From positions 1,302,001 through 1,366,000 of the forward strand of contig NZ_CP019344.1 in NCBI RefSeq assembly GCF_002117125.1: a DNA stretch of 64,000 bases, read 5' to 3'. This document shows positions 44,328-52,332 of the stretch, piece after piece. This DNA is from Nonlabens spongiae (GTDB lineage Bacteria; Bacteroidota; Bacteroidia; Flavobacteriales; Flavobacteriaceae). Position 1 is the first letter of the stretch. Each line of letters begins with the position of its first letter. The notes below the pieces were generated by a model that saw nothing but the letters and a program-made list of their open reading frames with translations, made no database searches and was not told the origin of the DNA. Made by a program: the position numbers and the translations under genes.

Positions 44328-44351
44328 CACCTTCGAGTTCAAATTCCAGTT
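44328..44351. repeat. Degenerate hexamer array, 4 units
   Basis: CACCTT, CGAGTT, CAAATT, CCAGTT: same loose consensus as the neighbouring arrays, ending 37 bases before the symporter start. Confidence 0.45.
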
Positions 44352-44388
44352 TCCTCGCATCGTTTATTTTCGCTGAAAAATTAAGTCT

Positions 44389-45858
44389 GTGAGTTCTGAA
44401 CAAATTCTTATCACCATAGCCGTTTATTTTGTGGTATTGATTGCCATTTCTTTTATCGTCGGCAGAAAAGGTGATAGCGCCACATTTTTCAGGGGCAACC
44501 GTTCTTCTCCCTGGTATCTTGTGGCATTTGGAATGATAGGCGCATCGCTCAGCGGAGTCACCTTTATCTCAGTTCCAGGAGCGGTCGAGCAAGGTGCGAT
44601 GGGCTATTTTCAGGTGGTGCTGGGATATATTTTGGGGTATCTGGTCATAGGGACTGTTTTGCTTCCCCTTTATTACCGCATGAATCTTACCTCCATTTAT
44701 TCTTATCTTGAAACGCGATATGGAGCACCGGCGCAATACACGGGATCAGCATTTTTTATTCTTTCTCGCGTAGTTGGTGCCAGTTTTAGATTGTATCTGG
44801 TCGCTGGAGTTTTGCAAGAATTCGTATTTGATGAAATGGGGATTGAGTTTTGGCAGACCGTTTCGCTTACCGTTTTGCTAATCTGGCTCTACACCTTTAA
44901 ATCGGGTATTAAAACTATAGTGTGGACTGATACGCTTCAAACGCTTTTTATGTTGATCGCTGTGGGTGTGGCGATTTATTTTGTGAGCGATAGTTTAGGG
45001 CTAGATGGTATAGGCTCAACTATCAGTTTTATAGCCGATAGTGACCTATCTCAAATCTTTTTTACAGAAAACTGGCGTGCAGATTCCCATGTAGTGAAGC
45101 AGTTTTTATCAGGGGCATTTATTGCGATCGTCATGACGGGATTGGATCAAGACATGATGCAGAAGAATCTCACCTGCCGTAGCTTAAAAGAGTCGCAGAA
45201 AAACATGTTTTGGTTCACCATCGTGCTCACTTTTGTCAACCTGGTTTTCTTGGGAATGGGTGTTTTGTTGACCGCTTTCGCGAAAGCAGAAAACATTCAA
45301 GCCACAAAAGATGCTCTATTCCCTACGATAGCTTTAGACAGCGGTCTGGGTCTGGGATTGGGATTGTTCTTTATGCTGGGATTGATCGCTGCGGCCTATT
45401 CCAGCGCAGATAGTGCGCTCACTTCATTAACGACATCGTTCTCTGTGGACATTTTGAACCTAGAACGAAAATTTCAGGAAAAGCAGCAAAAATGGATCAG
45501 GAAGCTCGTACACGTAGGATTTTCTCTCGCGTTGATTGGTGTGATTGTGGCCTTCAAGTATTTGATCAACGACGATAGCGTTATCCTAAAACTCTTTGTA
45601 TTTGCAGGTTACACCTACGGACCACTTTTGGGAATGTTCTCATTTGGGATTTTAACCAAATTGCAAACGCCCAAATGGGCACCAGCAGTGGTTTCCATCG
45701 CTGCGCCATTTCTAGCTTTCGGAGTAAGCTATTTTAGTGAATTGTGGTTTGAGTTTGAATTCGGATTTTTCATTCTGATCTTGAATGGTGCGATTGCATT
45801 CTTGGGGTTGCTGTTGAGTTCGATGATCAATTTCAATCGACATAATATTGAGGTATGA
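44389..45858 (+). CDS. Sodium/solute symporter family transporter
   Basis: 489 residues from a GTG start (VSSEQILITIAVYFVVLIAI), about 13 membrane helices. SSS-family marks include FFRGNRSSPWYLVAFGMIGA, SGVTFISVPGAVEQGAMGYF, and GLDQDMMQKNLTCRSLKESQ and AAYSSADSALTSLTTSF. It couples solute uptake to sodium; the solute is unknown (Bacteroidota have several such genes for sugars, sialic acid or nucleosides). A palindrome copy lies inside (A-F-A-K-A). Confidence 0.92.
   Translation: MSSEQILITIAVYFVVLIAISFIVGRKGDSATFFRGNRSSPWYLVAFGMIGASLSGVTFISVPGAVEQGAMGYFQVVLGYILGYLVIGTVLLPLYYRMNLTSIYSYLETRYGAPAQYTGSAFFILSRVVGASFRLYLVAGVLQEFVFDEMGIEFWQTVSLTVLLIWLYTFKSGIKTIVWTDTLQTLFMLIAVGVAIYFVSDSLGLDGIGSTISFIADSDLSQIFFTENWRADSHVVKQFLSGAFIAIVMTGLDQDMMQKNLTCRSLKESQKNMFWFTIVLTFVNLVFLGMGVLLTAFAKAENIQATKDALFPTIALDSGLGLGLGLFFMLGLIAAAYSSADSALTSLTTSFSVDILNLERKFQEKQQKWIRKLVHVGFSLALIGVIVAFKYLINDDSVILKLFVFAGYTYGPLLGMFSFGILTKLQTPKWAPAVVSIAAPFLAFGVSYFSELWFEFEFGFFILILNGAIAFLGLLLSSMINFNRHNIEV
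45273..45287. repeat. Dispersed palindrome, in CDS (15 of 16 bases)
   Basis: CGCTTTCGCGAAAGC followed by A instead of G, inside the symporter gene, read A-F-A-K-A in a loop between helices. Confidence 0.85.
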
Positions 45859-45896
45859 TAATTGTTTAAAGTGTGTTGATATCAACACTTCTTATC

Positions 45897-46385
45897 ATGC
45901 TTTCCTACTTATATCAGACAGTTTTACTCCTATTGAGTTTGTCAATATGTACCTGTCCACCTCCACCAAGATACTGGCAGAAAACAACTTTAGAAGAATA
46001 TGATTACAGCGACAATGTAGTTTTGGTTGAAGTTCTCACAGTTTGTCCAGAAGAATTTTATTTCGAAGCAAGAATTCAAAAATCCTATAAAGGCAATTTA
46101 GAAGTAAATGATCTAATCCACGGACAATTTAATGTGTGCGATAATTACATCCACAGAACTGGGGAATGGTTGTTCTTTGGTCAAGGGTTAGCAGATCAAA
46201 ACTTTTTAACACTCAATGATTGTGAAATCTCGAACAGCTTAGAAAACCCGTTTTTGAGGTTCTATGATCCTGAAATCTCTTTTAAAGATCATAACGTGAA
46301 GCATTTTCGACAACGTCAACAACAATACAACAGGCAGATTATTGATAAACAAATTGATTATCTAGAATCCCTATCGTGCGAATAG
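45897..46385 (+). CDS. Putative exported Cys-rich protein
   Basis: 162 residues from ATG 45897 (MLSYLYQTVLLLLSLSICTC); the frame is also open back to a GTG at 45873. A hydrophobic signal is followed by CTCPPPPRYW, and later LTVCPEEFYF, FNVCDNYIHRTGEWLFFGQG and LNDCEISNS. The arrangement resembles small NTR/TIMP-like secreted proteins with N-terminal Cys, but this is a weak match. The last 40 residues are charged (HFRQRQQQYNRQIIDKQI). Function unknown. Confidence 0.6.
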   Translation: MLSYLYQTVLLLLSLSICTCPPPPRYWQKTTLEEYDYSDNVVLVEVLTVCPEEFYFEARIQKSYKGNLEVNDLIHGQFNVCDNYIHRTGEWLFFGQGLADQNFLTLNDCEISNSLENPFLRFYDPEISFKDHNVKHFRQRQQQYNRQIIDKQIDYLESLSCE

Positions 46386-46396
46386 ATATTAAGACT

Positions 46397-46915
46397 TTAA
46401 TCTTCAGCTTCCAAAAACTCAATAGGATTTAGGTAAAACGCTTTGCGCCAGCCTTGTGAATCATCGTCGATTTGCCAGAAATACGGCAATGGCGTCATTA
46501 TGGAATAGTGAAGATGGGGCGGCTTTCCCTTTGCGTTTCCTGAATCTCCTACCGTACCTATTTGCTCGCTGTTTTCAATCAAGCTCAAGGAAGAAGTCTC
46601 AATGGAATCGAGGTGCGCGTAATAATGAAAACGCCATTTGGGGCCCAGCACAACCACGATGTTCCCACCCATTTTAATGGTACCAGTATAGAGAACGATG
46701 CCATTTGTGGAAGAGTTGACCGGCGTTCCCTTTTGTGCAAAAATATCTACACCTTTGTGCGTACCCGATTTTCCCCACGGGTAATACCAGAAACTCTCAG
46801 GGTGATAATCTGCCGCGGTGGCTCCTTGCACGGGCATTCTCAGATTTTGGGGAATAAAAAATCCCACTAAAATGATAGTGAGTATGACTAAGTTTATTTT
46901 GTAGCGCTTTTTCAC
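46397..46915 (-). CDS. M23-family (LytM-type) zinc metallopeptidase
   Basis: 172 residues. One N-terminal helix (INLVILTIILVGFFIPQNL), then a peptidase domain: GTHKGVDIFAQKGTPV gives the H...D zinc ligands and KPPHLHYSIMTPL the HxH motif. Such enzymes cut peptidoglycan cross-bridges in the periplasm or activate amidases. Compact: no LysM or other binding domain. The start is 2 bases after the small membrane protein gene. Confidence 0.92.
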   Translation of the reverse strand: MKKRYKINLVILTIILVGFFIPQNLRMPVQGATAADYHPESFWYYPWGKSGTHKGVDIFAQKGTPVNSSTNGIVLYTGTIKMGGNIVVVLGPKWRFHYYAHLDSIETSSLSLIENSEQIGTVGDSGNAKGKPPHLHYSIMTPLPYFWQIDDDSQGWRKAFYLNPIEFLEAED

Positions 46916-46917
46916 TT

Positions 46918-47112
46918 TTAGGTGTTACGCTTTCGCGAAAGCGTCACTAATTGATATATCCCTAATAATACCAGTCCTATCGCTAGAACCCACTGATAGG
47001 TAGGCAATTCACTTTCCAGTACAAATTTCTCATAGAGCTCATACCCGCCTATTCCTATAAATACGAGGGAAAGGAAAATGGTGTAATTGGTTTTGGCTTG
47101 ATTATTTGCCAT
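46918..47112 (-). CDS. Small two-helix membrane protein
   Basis: 64 residues, two helices (NYTIFLSLVFIGIGGYELYE and WVLAIGLVLLGIYQLV) and a basic tail T-L-S-R-K-R-N-T that is encoded by a dispersed palindrome. It resembles its neighbour at 47102: both have the pattern FxGxGxYxLY..F......PT. They overlap by 11 bases and probably arose by duplication. No role known. Confidence 0.7.
   Translation of the reverse strand: MANNQAKTNYTIFLSLVFIGIGGYELYEKFVLESELPTYQWVLAIGLVLLGIYQLVTLSRKRNT
46928..46943. repeat. Dispersed palindrome, at the end of a CDS
   Basis: Perfect copy covering the codons T-L-S-R-K-R-N of the small membrane protein. The paralogue has S-L-V-M-N-R-N at this place, with no palindrome and no length change. 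Confidence 0.9.
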
Positions 47113-47305
47113 TGCGATTCATCACTAAAGACGCCAGAACAAAAAGACCATAACCCAAAAATGCAAAAGATAGGATCAAGCGCCAAGTGGGCATCTCCTC
47201 GCCTACGATAAAGTGGTTGTACAATCTGTAGGAACCAAATCCTACGAAGACAATACCAAAAATAAGTCCGAGGATAGGATTGCGACGTCTAGGATTGCTT
47301 GCCAT
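47102..47305 (-). CDS. Small two-helix membrane protein (paralogue)
   Basis: About 67 residues from ATG 47305 (MASNPRRRNPILGLIFGIVF); the longer frame to 47350 adds an unlikely leader. Two helices and a basic tail (LASLVMNRNGK). Paralogous to the 64-residue protein that follows it, overlapping by 11 bases. Confidence 0.7.
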   Translation of the reverse strand: MASNPRRRNPILGLIFGIVFVGFGSYRLYNHFIVGEEMPTWRLILSFAFLGYGLFVLASLVMNRNGK

Positions 47306-47397
47306 GGAGTTTAATTTATGGCAAGATAAGCCTACTGCCACTATAAACAAAAACCGCTGGACATTGGCAGCAGTTCATCAAACTATCAAAAAATAAA

Positions 47398-48117
47398 CTA
47401 TGCGTTGAAATATTTTGAATTCCAGATGGCCTTGTTAAAATTCTTACCTGCCGCAAAGGAATAATACAATACCATACTGGCTATGGACTTGAAGGTAAAA
47501 AAGAATATGAGCACAAATTGGACTCCCGTGAGATCTTTAGAAAATAGTCCATTGGGCACTAAATAAGCTGCTAACAGACTTACTAAAATGGTCGTGAAAA
47601 TCAGGTTCTCAAAACTCTTGAAACTCCATGCCCACAATTTCCTAAACGGTTTCAAATCGTTACCCCATTTATGGATTAAATAGAAATAACCATTACCTAT
47701 AGGCGCAAATAACAACGGGTCATCTGCATCTTCTAGCTTGAACATTTTTGACGGAGCCACAATTTTGAAACCGCGCATGGTAATATCGTGCTCCTTTTCC
47801 ATGTTTTTGATCTTATTCAAGGCTTCAAAAGGGATGTCGTTCTTGAAATATTTGGTATCTAGAAACCTCAACCTATAGTCTACACAAATCTCACGTATTT
47901 GATCAACGTGATAAATACGGTCAGTCTCCAGCAGATCAAAATTGAAATGATTGCGTGGCGTAGGGTGCTGCGGATTCTTCATGCGCACCATGATCTCATC
48001 TACCTTGCGATCTTCATCTTTAAGAATAGCTTCCACCTGTTTCAAGATATCAGCTTCCTGAACCTGTTTATTACGTACTTTGTTGAGTTGTTCTTCTATA
48101 TTGGTGCGACCTAACAT
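47398..48117 (-). CDS. Unknown protein with two C-terminal membrane helices
   Basis: 239 residues. N-terminal 50 residues are a charged coiled coil (EEQLNKVRNKQVQEADILKQ), the middle is alpha/beta (FNFDLLETDRIYHVDQIREI), and two helices lie at about 170-190 (NLIFTTILVSLLAAYLVPNG) and 200-222 (GVQFVLIFFFTFKSIASMVL). Conserved hypothetical in Flavobacteriia as far as I can tell. It lies leftward after pheT, separated by a terminator. Confidence 0.7.
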   Translation of the reverse strand: MLGRTNIEEQLNKVRNKQVQEADILKQVEAILKDEDRKVDEIMVRMKNPQHPTPRNHFNFDLLETDRIYHVDQIREICVDYRLRFLDTKYFKNDIPFEALNKIKNMEKEHDITMRGFKIVAPSKMFKLEDADDPLLFAPIGNGYFYLIHKWGNDLKPFRKLWAWSFKSFENLIFTTILVSLLAAYLVPNGLFSKDLTGVQFVLIFFFTFKSIASMVLYYSFAAGKNFNKAIWNSKYFNA

Positions 48118-48150
48118 ATCGTGTAGTTTAGCTTTGGAGCGTTAAATAAA

Positions 48151-48182
48151 AAATCCCTTAAGCACTATGTCGTAAGGGATTT
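48151..48182 (-). terminator. Rho-independent terminator after pheT
   Basis: AAATCCCTTA and TAAGGGATTT form a 10-bp stem around 12 bases. On the lower strand it is followed by TTTTTTATTT, as expected for a pheT terminator 40 bases past its stop. Confidence 0.8.
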
Positions 48183-48223
48183 AAAATTATAACAAAATGT
48201 TTGAAAAAAGGTACGGGCAACCA

Positions 48224-50644
48224 CTACCTCAATTGAGCTCCGGTTTGTTTTTCAAGCTGTGACTGGATTTTCTGGATGCTTTTATCGATCTGTTTGTCGG
48301 TCAGCGTTTTGTTCTGGTCTTGTAGTTCAAAACTCAAGGCATAGGATTTTTTACCCTTAGGCAGCTCTTTACCTTCATAAACATCAAAGAGGTTGACATT
48401 TTTAAGAAGTTTCTTTTCTGCTTGAAAAGCGATATTCTTCATTTCATTAAACGTCACACCATCATCTACTAAAAGAGCGAGATCACGATTTACCGTCGGG
48501 AACTTGGAAATTTCTTCAAGCGGTTGATAATTTATATCAATTACCTTTAACACCTCATCCCAGTAAATACACGCGTAAAATACCGGATTGGTAACATCAA
48601 AATGCTTAGCAATTCTTGAATCAACCAGCCCGAGTTCTGCAATAGTCGATTTACTGCTCAAACTTAAACCTTGAGAGAACAACTGGTTTTTAGAAGCTTT
48701 TGCCTTGAGCTCACTAATTCCTAAACGTTCCAAAACCGCGGTCACCATTCCTTTCAAGTAAAAGAAATCTGCCGAAGCATCTGAACTGTTCCAATGTCCA
48801 GCATCCAGATCACCAGTAGTAATAATGCTCAACTGTTTCTGCTCAGAGAATTCCCCATTGAAATTGTTGTACACATTACCAAACTCAAACAATCGCAAAT
48901 CTCCTTGTTTTCGGTTCAAGTTATAAGCAACAGCTTCAAGACCTCCATAAAGTAAGGTTTGTCTCATTACCGCAAGGTCACTACTCAATGGATTTAACAT
49001 GCTTACCACATGATCCTTGTTAAGTTGCTCAGAGAGTTCTTGATATTTTTCTGCCGTAAGGCTGTTGGCCATCATCTCGTTGAAGCCTTGACCTACCAAA
49101 AGTTGAGCGGTAATATTTTGTAACCTATTATTTTCAGACTTTAAAGAAGTTGCGACCGTAGCATTAAGTTTAGATGGTATTTCTATGCGGTCGTAACCAT
49201 AAACGCGTAAAATCTCTTCGATCACATCAGCTGGACGGGTGACATCATTGCGATAAGAAGGTATGGTAAGTCCTAATCCACTCTCGGTGACGTTATTTAC
49301 ATTAATGTCGAGGGATCTCAAAATGCTCTTGATCTCTTCTCTCGGAATTTCTTGACCAATCAGAGAATCTACTTTTTCAAAAGGTAGAAACACCTGGATA
49401 TCTTCAATTTTAACCGGATAAATATCCATGATATCTTGGGTAATTTCTCCACCAGCCAATTCTTTGACGAGTAGCGCTGCACGCTTCAATGCATATTCAG
49501 TAATCGAAGGGTCGATACCTCGCTCAAATCTGAAAGAAGCATCAGTATTTAATCCGTGACGCTTGGCCGTTTTGCGCACACTCACGGGATTGAAATAAGC
49601 ACTTTCTAAAAATACCGTTGTAGTATGATCTTTCACACCACTATTCAAACCGCCATAAACACCTGCAATACATAACGGTTTCTCTGCATCGCAGATCATG
49701 AGGTCTTCTTCATGCAACTCGCGCTCCTCGCCATCTAGGGTGACAAACTTGGTGCCTTGAGGCATGGTCTTCACGACGATCTTGCCACCTTGAATCGTAC
49801 TTACATCAAATGCATGTAACGGCTGTCCCAGCTCGTGCATCACATAGTTGGTGATGTCCACTATGTTATTTTTGGGAGTTAGACCTATCGCTTTCAGTCT
49901 ATTTTTGAGCCAGTCTGGGGACTCGGTAACTTTGCATCCAGTTAGGGTAACGCCACAGTATCGTGGTGCAAGCACTGGATTCTCAACCTCAATATCTATT
50001 TTAAGCGATCTACTATCTACATGAAAAGCACTTACCGAGGGTGTGATGAATTCCATAAGCTGGTCGCCCACGGCAAGTCCAGCTCTCAAATCACGTGCGA
50101 CACCCATATGAGACATCGCATCGGCGCGATTAGGCGTGAGACCTATTTCTATGACATGGTCCTTCTCGATTTTAAAGATCTCAGCAAGTGGCGTTCCCAC
50201 TTCTAGATCATCTTCCAGCACCATGATACCAGCGTGGGATTTACCTAGACCTAGCTCGTCTTCGGCACAGATCATCCCATGGCTTTCCTCGCCTCTTATC
50301 TTTCCTTTTTTGATTTTCCACGGCTCGCCTTTATCATCATAAAGCGTTGTTCCTATGGTAGCAACCGGCACTTTTTGACCAGCAGCAACATTAGGCGCAC
50401 CACAAACGATCTGCACGACTTCATTCCCCAGATCAACTTTGGTCAGCTTCAGTTTATCTGCGTTGGGATGCTTTACACACTCCTTCACGTGACCTACTAC
50501 AATACCTTCTAGCGACCCTTTTATACTCTCAAAAGGAGTTATCCCTTCCACCTCTAGACCTAGTGCCGTGAGTAGCGCTGAGTGGGATTCCAGATCGTCT
50601 GAAATATTTAAAAACTGCTTGAGCCAGTTGTAGGAAATCTTCAT
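48224..50644 (-). CDS. pheT: Phenylalanyl-tRNA synthetase beta subunit (PheT)
   Basis: Charges tRNA-Phe with the alpha subunit (not in the window). 806 residues: tRNA-binding EMAP-like domain (about 40-150, with GIVVGHVKECVKHPNADKLK), B3/B4 editing domain (about 215-385, GLTPNRADAMSHMGVARDL precedes it), B5 (about 410-475), and C-terminal FDX-ACB anticodon-binding domain (KFPTVNRDLALLVDDGVTF). The full-length architecture is kept, so it is functional. Confidence 0.97.
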   Translation of the reverse strand: MKISYNWLKQFLNISDDLESHSALLTALGLEVEGITPFESIKGSLEGIVVGHVKECVKHPNADKLKLTKVDLGNEVVQIVCGAPNVAAGQKVPVATIGTTLYDDKGEPWKIKKGKIRGEESHGMICAEDELGLGKSHAGIMVLEDDLEVGTPLAEIFKIEKDHVIEIGLTPNRADAMSHMGVARDLRAGLAVGDQLMEFITPSVSAFHVDSRSLKIDIEVENPVLAPRYCGVTLTGCKVTESPDWLKNRLKAIGLTPKNNIVDITNYVMHELGQPLHAFDVSTIQGGKIVVKTMPQGTKFVTLDGEERELHEEDLMICDAEKPLCIAGVYGGLNSGVKDHTTTVFLESAYFNPVSVRKTAKRHGLNTDASFRFERGIDPSITEYALKRAALLVKELAGGEITQDIMDIYPVKIEDIQVFLPFEKVDSLIGQEIPREEIKSILRSLDINVNNVTESGLGLTIPSYRNDVTRPADVIEEILRVYGYDRIEIPSKLNATVATSLKSENNRLQNITAQLLVGQGFNEMMANSLTAEKYQELSEQLNKDHVVSMLNPLSSDLAVMRQTLLYGGLEAVAYNLNRKQGDLRLFEFGNVYNNFNGEFSEQKQLSIITTGDLDAGHWNSSDASADFFYLKGMVTAVLERLGISELKAKASKNQLFSQGLSLSSKSTIAELGLVDSRIAKHFDVTNPVFYACIYWDEVLKVIDINYQPLEEISKFPTVNRDLALLVDDGVTFNEMKNIAFQAEKKLLKNVNLFDVYEGKELPKGKKSYALSFELQDQNKTLTDKQIDKSIQKIQSQLEKQTGAQLR

Positions 50645-50687
50645 GAGTACGGGTTCTTTTCAAGGGCGGTAAAGATAGTGTTGTGTA

Positions 50688-50703
50688 CGCTTTCGCGAAA
50701 GCG
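50688..50703. repeat. Dispersed palindrome, intergenic
   Basis: Perfect copy 44 bases upstream of the pheT start on the lower strand. Confidence 0.9.
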
Positions 50704-50752
50704 AGAAAACCACAGATAATATCAGAAATGATTATGCATTATTCAAGCTTAC

Positions 50753-50871
50753 GAGCCAAGAGCCAAGAGCCAAGAGCCAAGAGCCAAGAGCCAAGAGCCA
50801 AGAGCCAAGAGCCAAGAGCCAAGAGCCAAGAGCTAAGAGCTAAGAGCTAAGAGCTAAGAGCTAAGAGCTAA
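50753..50871. repeat. 17-unit tandem heptamer repeat
   Basis: Eleven GAGCCAA units (50753-50829) are followed by six GAGCTAA units (50830-50871). It lies in the 368-base gap between pheT and the sirtuin gene, which has no other feature apart from the palindrome. Clean block structure suggests recent slippage expansion of each variant. Confidence 0.95.
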
Positions 50872-51012
50872 ATTTCAAAAAAGTGCTTTAAATTCAAATC
50901 ATGAAATTGAAAAGTTGATTTTATCCCCTCACAATCCTCAAGACTCAAAGCGCGTAGAACATCGCTCACCGCTATCCCAAAGATTCTTACTTTTAAACCA
51001 AAGAAAAACTCG

Positions 51013-51693
51013 ATGAAGAATTTAGTTGTGCTGACTGGTGCCGGAGTGAGCGCCGAAAGTGGCGTGAATACGTTTAGAGACGCGGGCGGTCTCTGGGAAG
51101 GACATGATGTGATGGAGGTGGCTTCACCACAAGGATTTGCACGTAATCCAGAACTGGTTTTGGACTTTTATAATAAGCGTAGGGCGCAACTTAAAGAAGT
51201 TGAGCCTAACGAAGCACATTACTGCATCGCTGGCCTGGAGCGTAATTTCAATGTGTATATCATCACTCAAAACGTGGACGATCTTCATGAAAGAGCCGGA
51301 TCTTCTAGGGTTTTACACCTGCACGGCGAGTTGCTGAAAGCACGTTCCTCAAAAACGGATGACCATGTTATTGAGCACCGCGATGATATTTCCATGGGCG
51401 ATAAAGCCGCTGATGGTTCACAATTGCGACCGCATATCGTGTGGTTTGGCGAGGAAGTTCCCATGATGGATCGTGCCGTTGAAATCGTTCAACAAGCCGA
51501 TATTCTGATGATTGTAGGCACATCACTGCAAGTGTATCCTGCCGCGGGACTTCGCAATTTTATTGCTTCACATGTACATACCTACTTGATCGATCCAGCT
51601 CCAGCGGTCAGTTCAAACGATCGACTAACGGTTATTTCCAAAAAAGCCACGCAAGGTGTGCGTGAGGTTGCAGACCTGATTACTCAGTTTTAA
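51013..51693 (+). CDS. cobB: NAD-dependent sirtuin deacylase without zinc Cys
   Basis: Removes acyl groups from lysines using NAD. 226 residues: VLTGAGVSAESGVNTFRDAG (NAD loop), TQNVDDLHERAG, catalytic His104 in LHLHGELLKA, HIVWFGEEVP and IVGTSLQVYPAAGL. The zinc-binding part (about 110-135) has no CxxC pairs (RSSKTDDHVIEHRDDI), as I recall for other Bacteroidota sirtuins. The next gene overlaps by one base (TAATG). Confidence 0.92.
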   Translation: MKNLVVLTGAGVSAESGVNTFRDAGGLWEGHDVMEVASPQGFARNPELVLDFYNKRRAQLKEVEPNEAHYCIAGLERNFNVYIITQNVDDLHERAGSSRVLHLHGELLKARSSKTDDHVIEHRDDISMGDKAADGSQLRPHIVWFGEEVPMMDRAVEIVQQADILMIVGTSLQVYPAAGLRNFIASHVHTYLIDPAPAVSSNDRLTVISKKATQGVREVADLITQF

Positions 51694-52268
51694 TGTCGCC
51701 AGAAGATCTACATCAGCAGCTCAAAGCACTCAAGGCGTACAAAAAAGAGCGGGTGCGACTGGGTAAAGCAGCCGTTGAAGGAAATCTGCTACCCGATCTG
51801 ATTAAATTGTGTAAGGCATCGAGTAAAGTGTCGCACCAAGCTTGCTGGTGTCTAGAGCAATCGTTTTTGCTTTTTGAAAAAGATTGCTATCCACACCTGT
51901 GTGATATTGCTAGACTATACGAGCAACCTATTGACAGCTCAGGAATGCGATCCCTCACTAAGATTGCCAGTATTTGTTGCAAAAAGTTTTACAGCCCACG
52001 ACCAAATCAGATCAAATCATTTCTTAACGAGCGAGATCGAGCTGCCATGGTAGAAGGATGTTTCAGGACTTTGCTGGAACATGAGGGTAAAACTGCCAAC
52101 CAGGCATTTGCTACACGGGCGCTTTTTGAATTGGGTAAAGAATTTGAATGGGTTCATGAAGCGCTCTTAGAGCAAATTGAACGAATCATGAGTCAAAATC
52201 CGCAGAGTGGATATCGAGCTGTGGCGAAAGAAGTATCCCAGAAAATTCAGCAACTCAAGAATCGATAA
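51693..52268 (+). CDS. HEAT-like helical protein next to purB
   Basis: 191 residues, all-helical with repeat-like pattern (LPDLIKLCKASSKVSHQACW, SLTKIASICCKKFYSP, ERDRAAMVEGCFRTLLEHEG, QAFATRALFELGKEFEWVHE). It resembles proteins that sit directly upstream of purB in Flavobacteriia, often misnamed adenylosuccinate lyase; no lyase motif is present. Translationally coupled to the sirtuin (one-base overlap). Role unknown. Confidence 0.75.
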   Translation: MSPEDLHQQLKALKAYKKERVRLGKAAVEGNLLPDLIKLCKASSKVSHQACWCLEQSFLLFEKDCYPHLCDIARLYEQPIDSSGMRSLTKIASICCKKFYSPRPNQIKSFLNERDRAAMVEGCFRTLLEHEGKTANQAFATRALFELGKEFEWVHEALLEQIERIMSQNPQSGYRAVAKEVSQKIQQLKNR

Positions 52269-52332
52269 ACGCTATTTCCTCAAGCCATTTAGCACTTAAA
52301 ATCGTATCATTGTAGGCTTTAAAGAAAGAGCC

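Noticed and set aside
50753..50871. CRISPR array
   Set aside because: Units are 7 bases with no spacers, and there are no cas genes.
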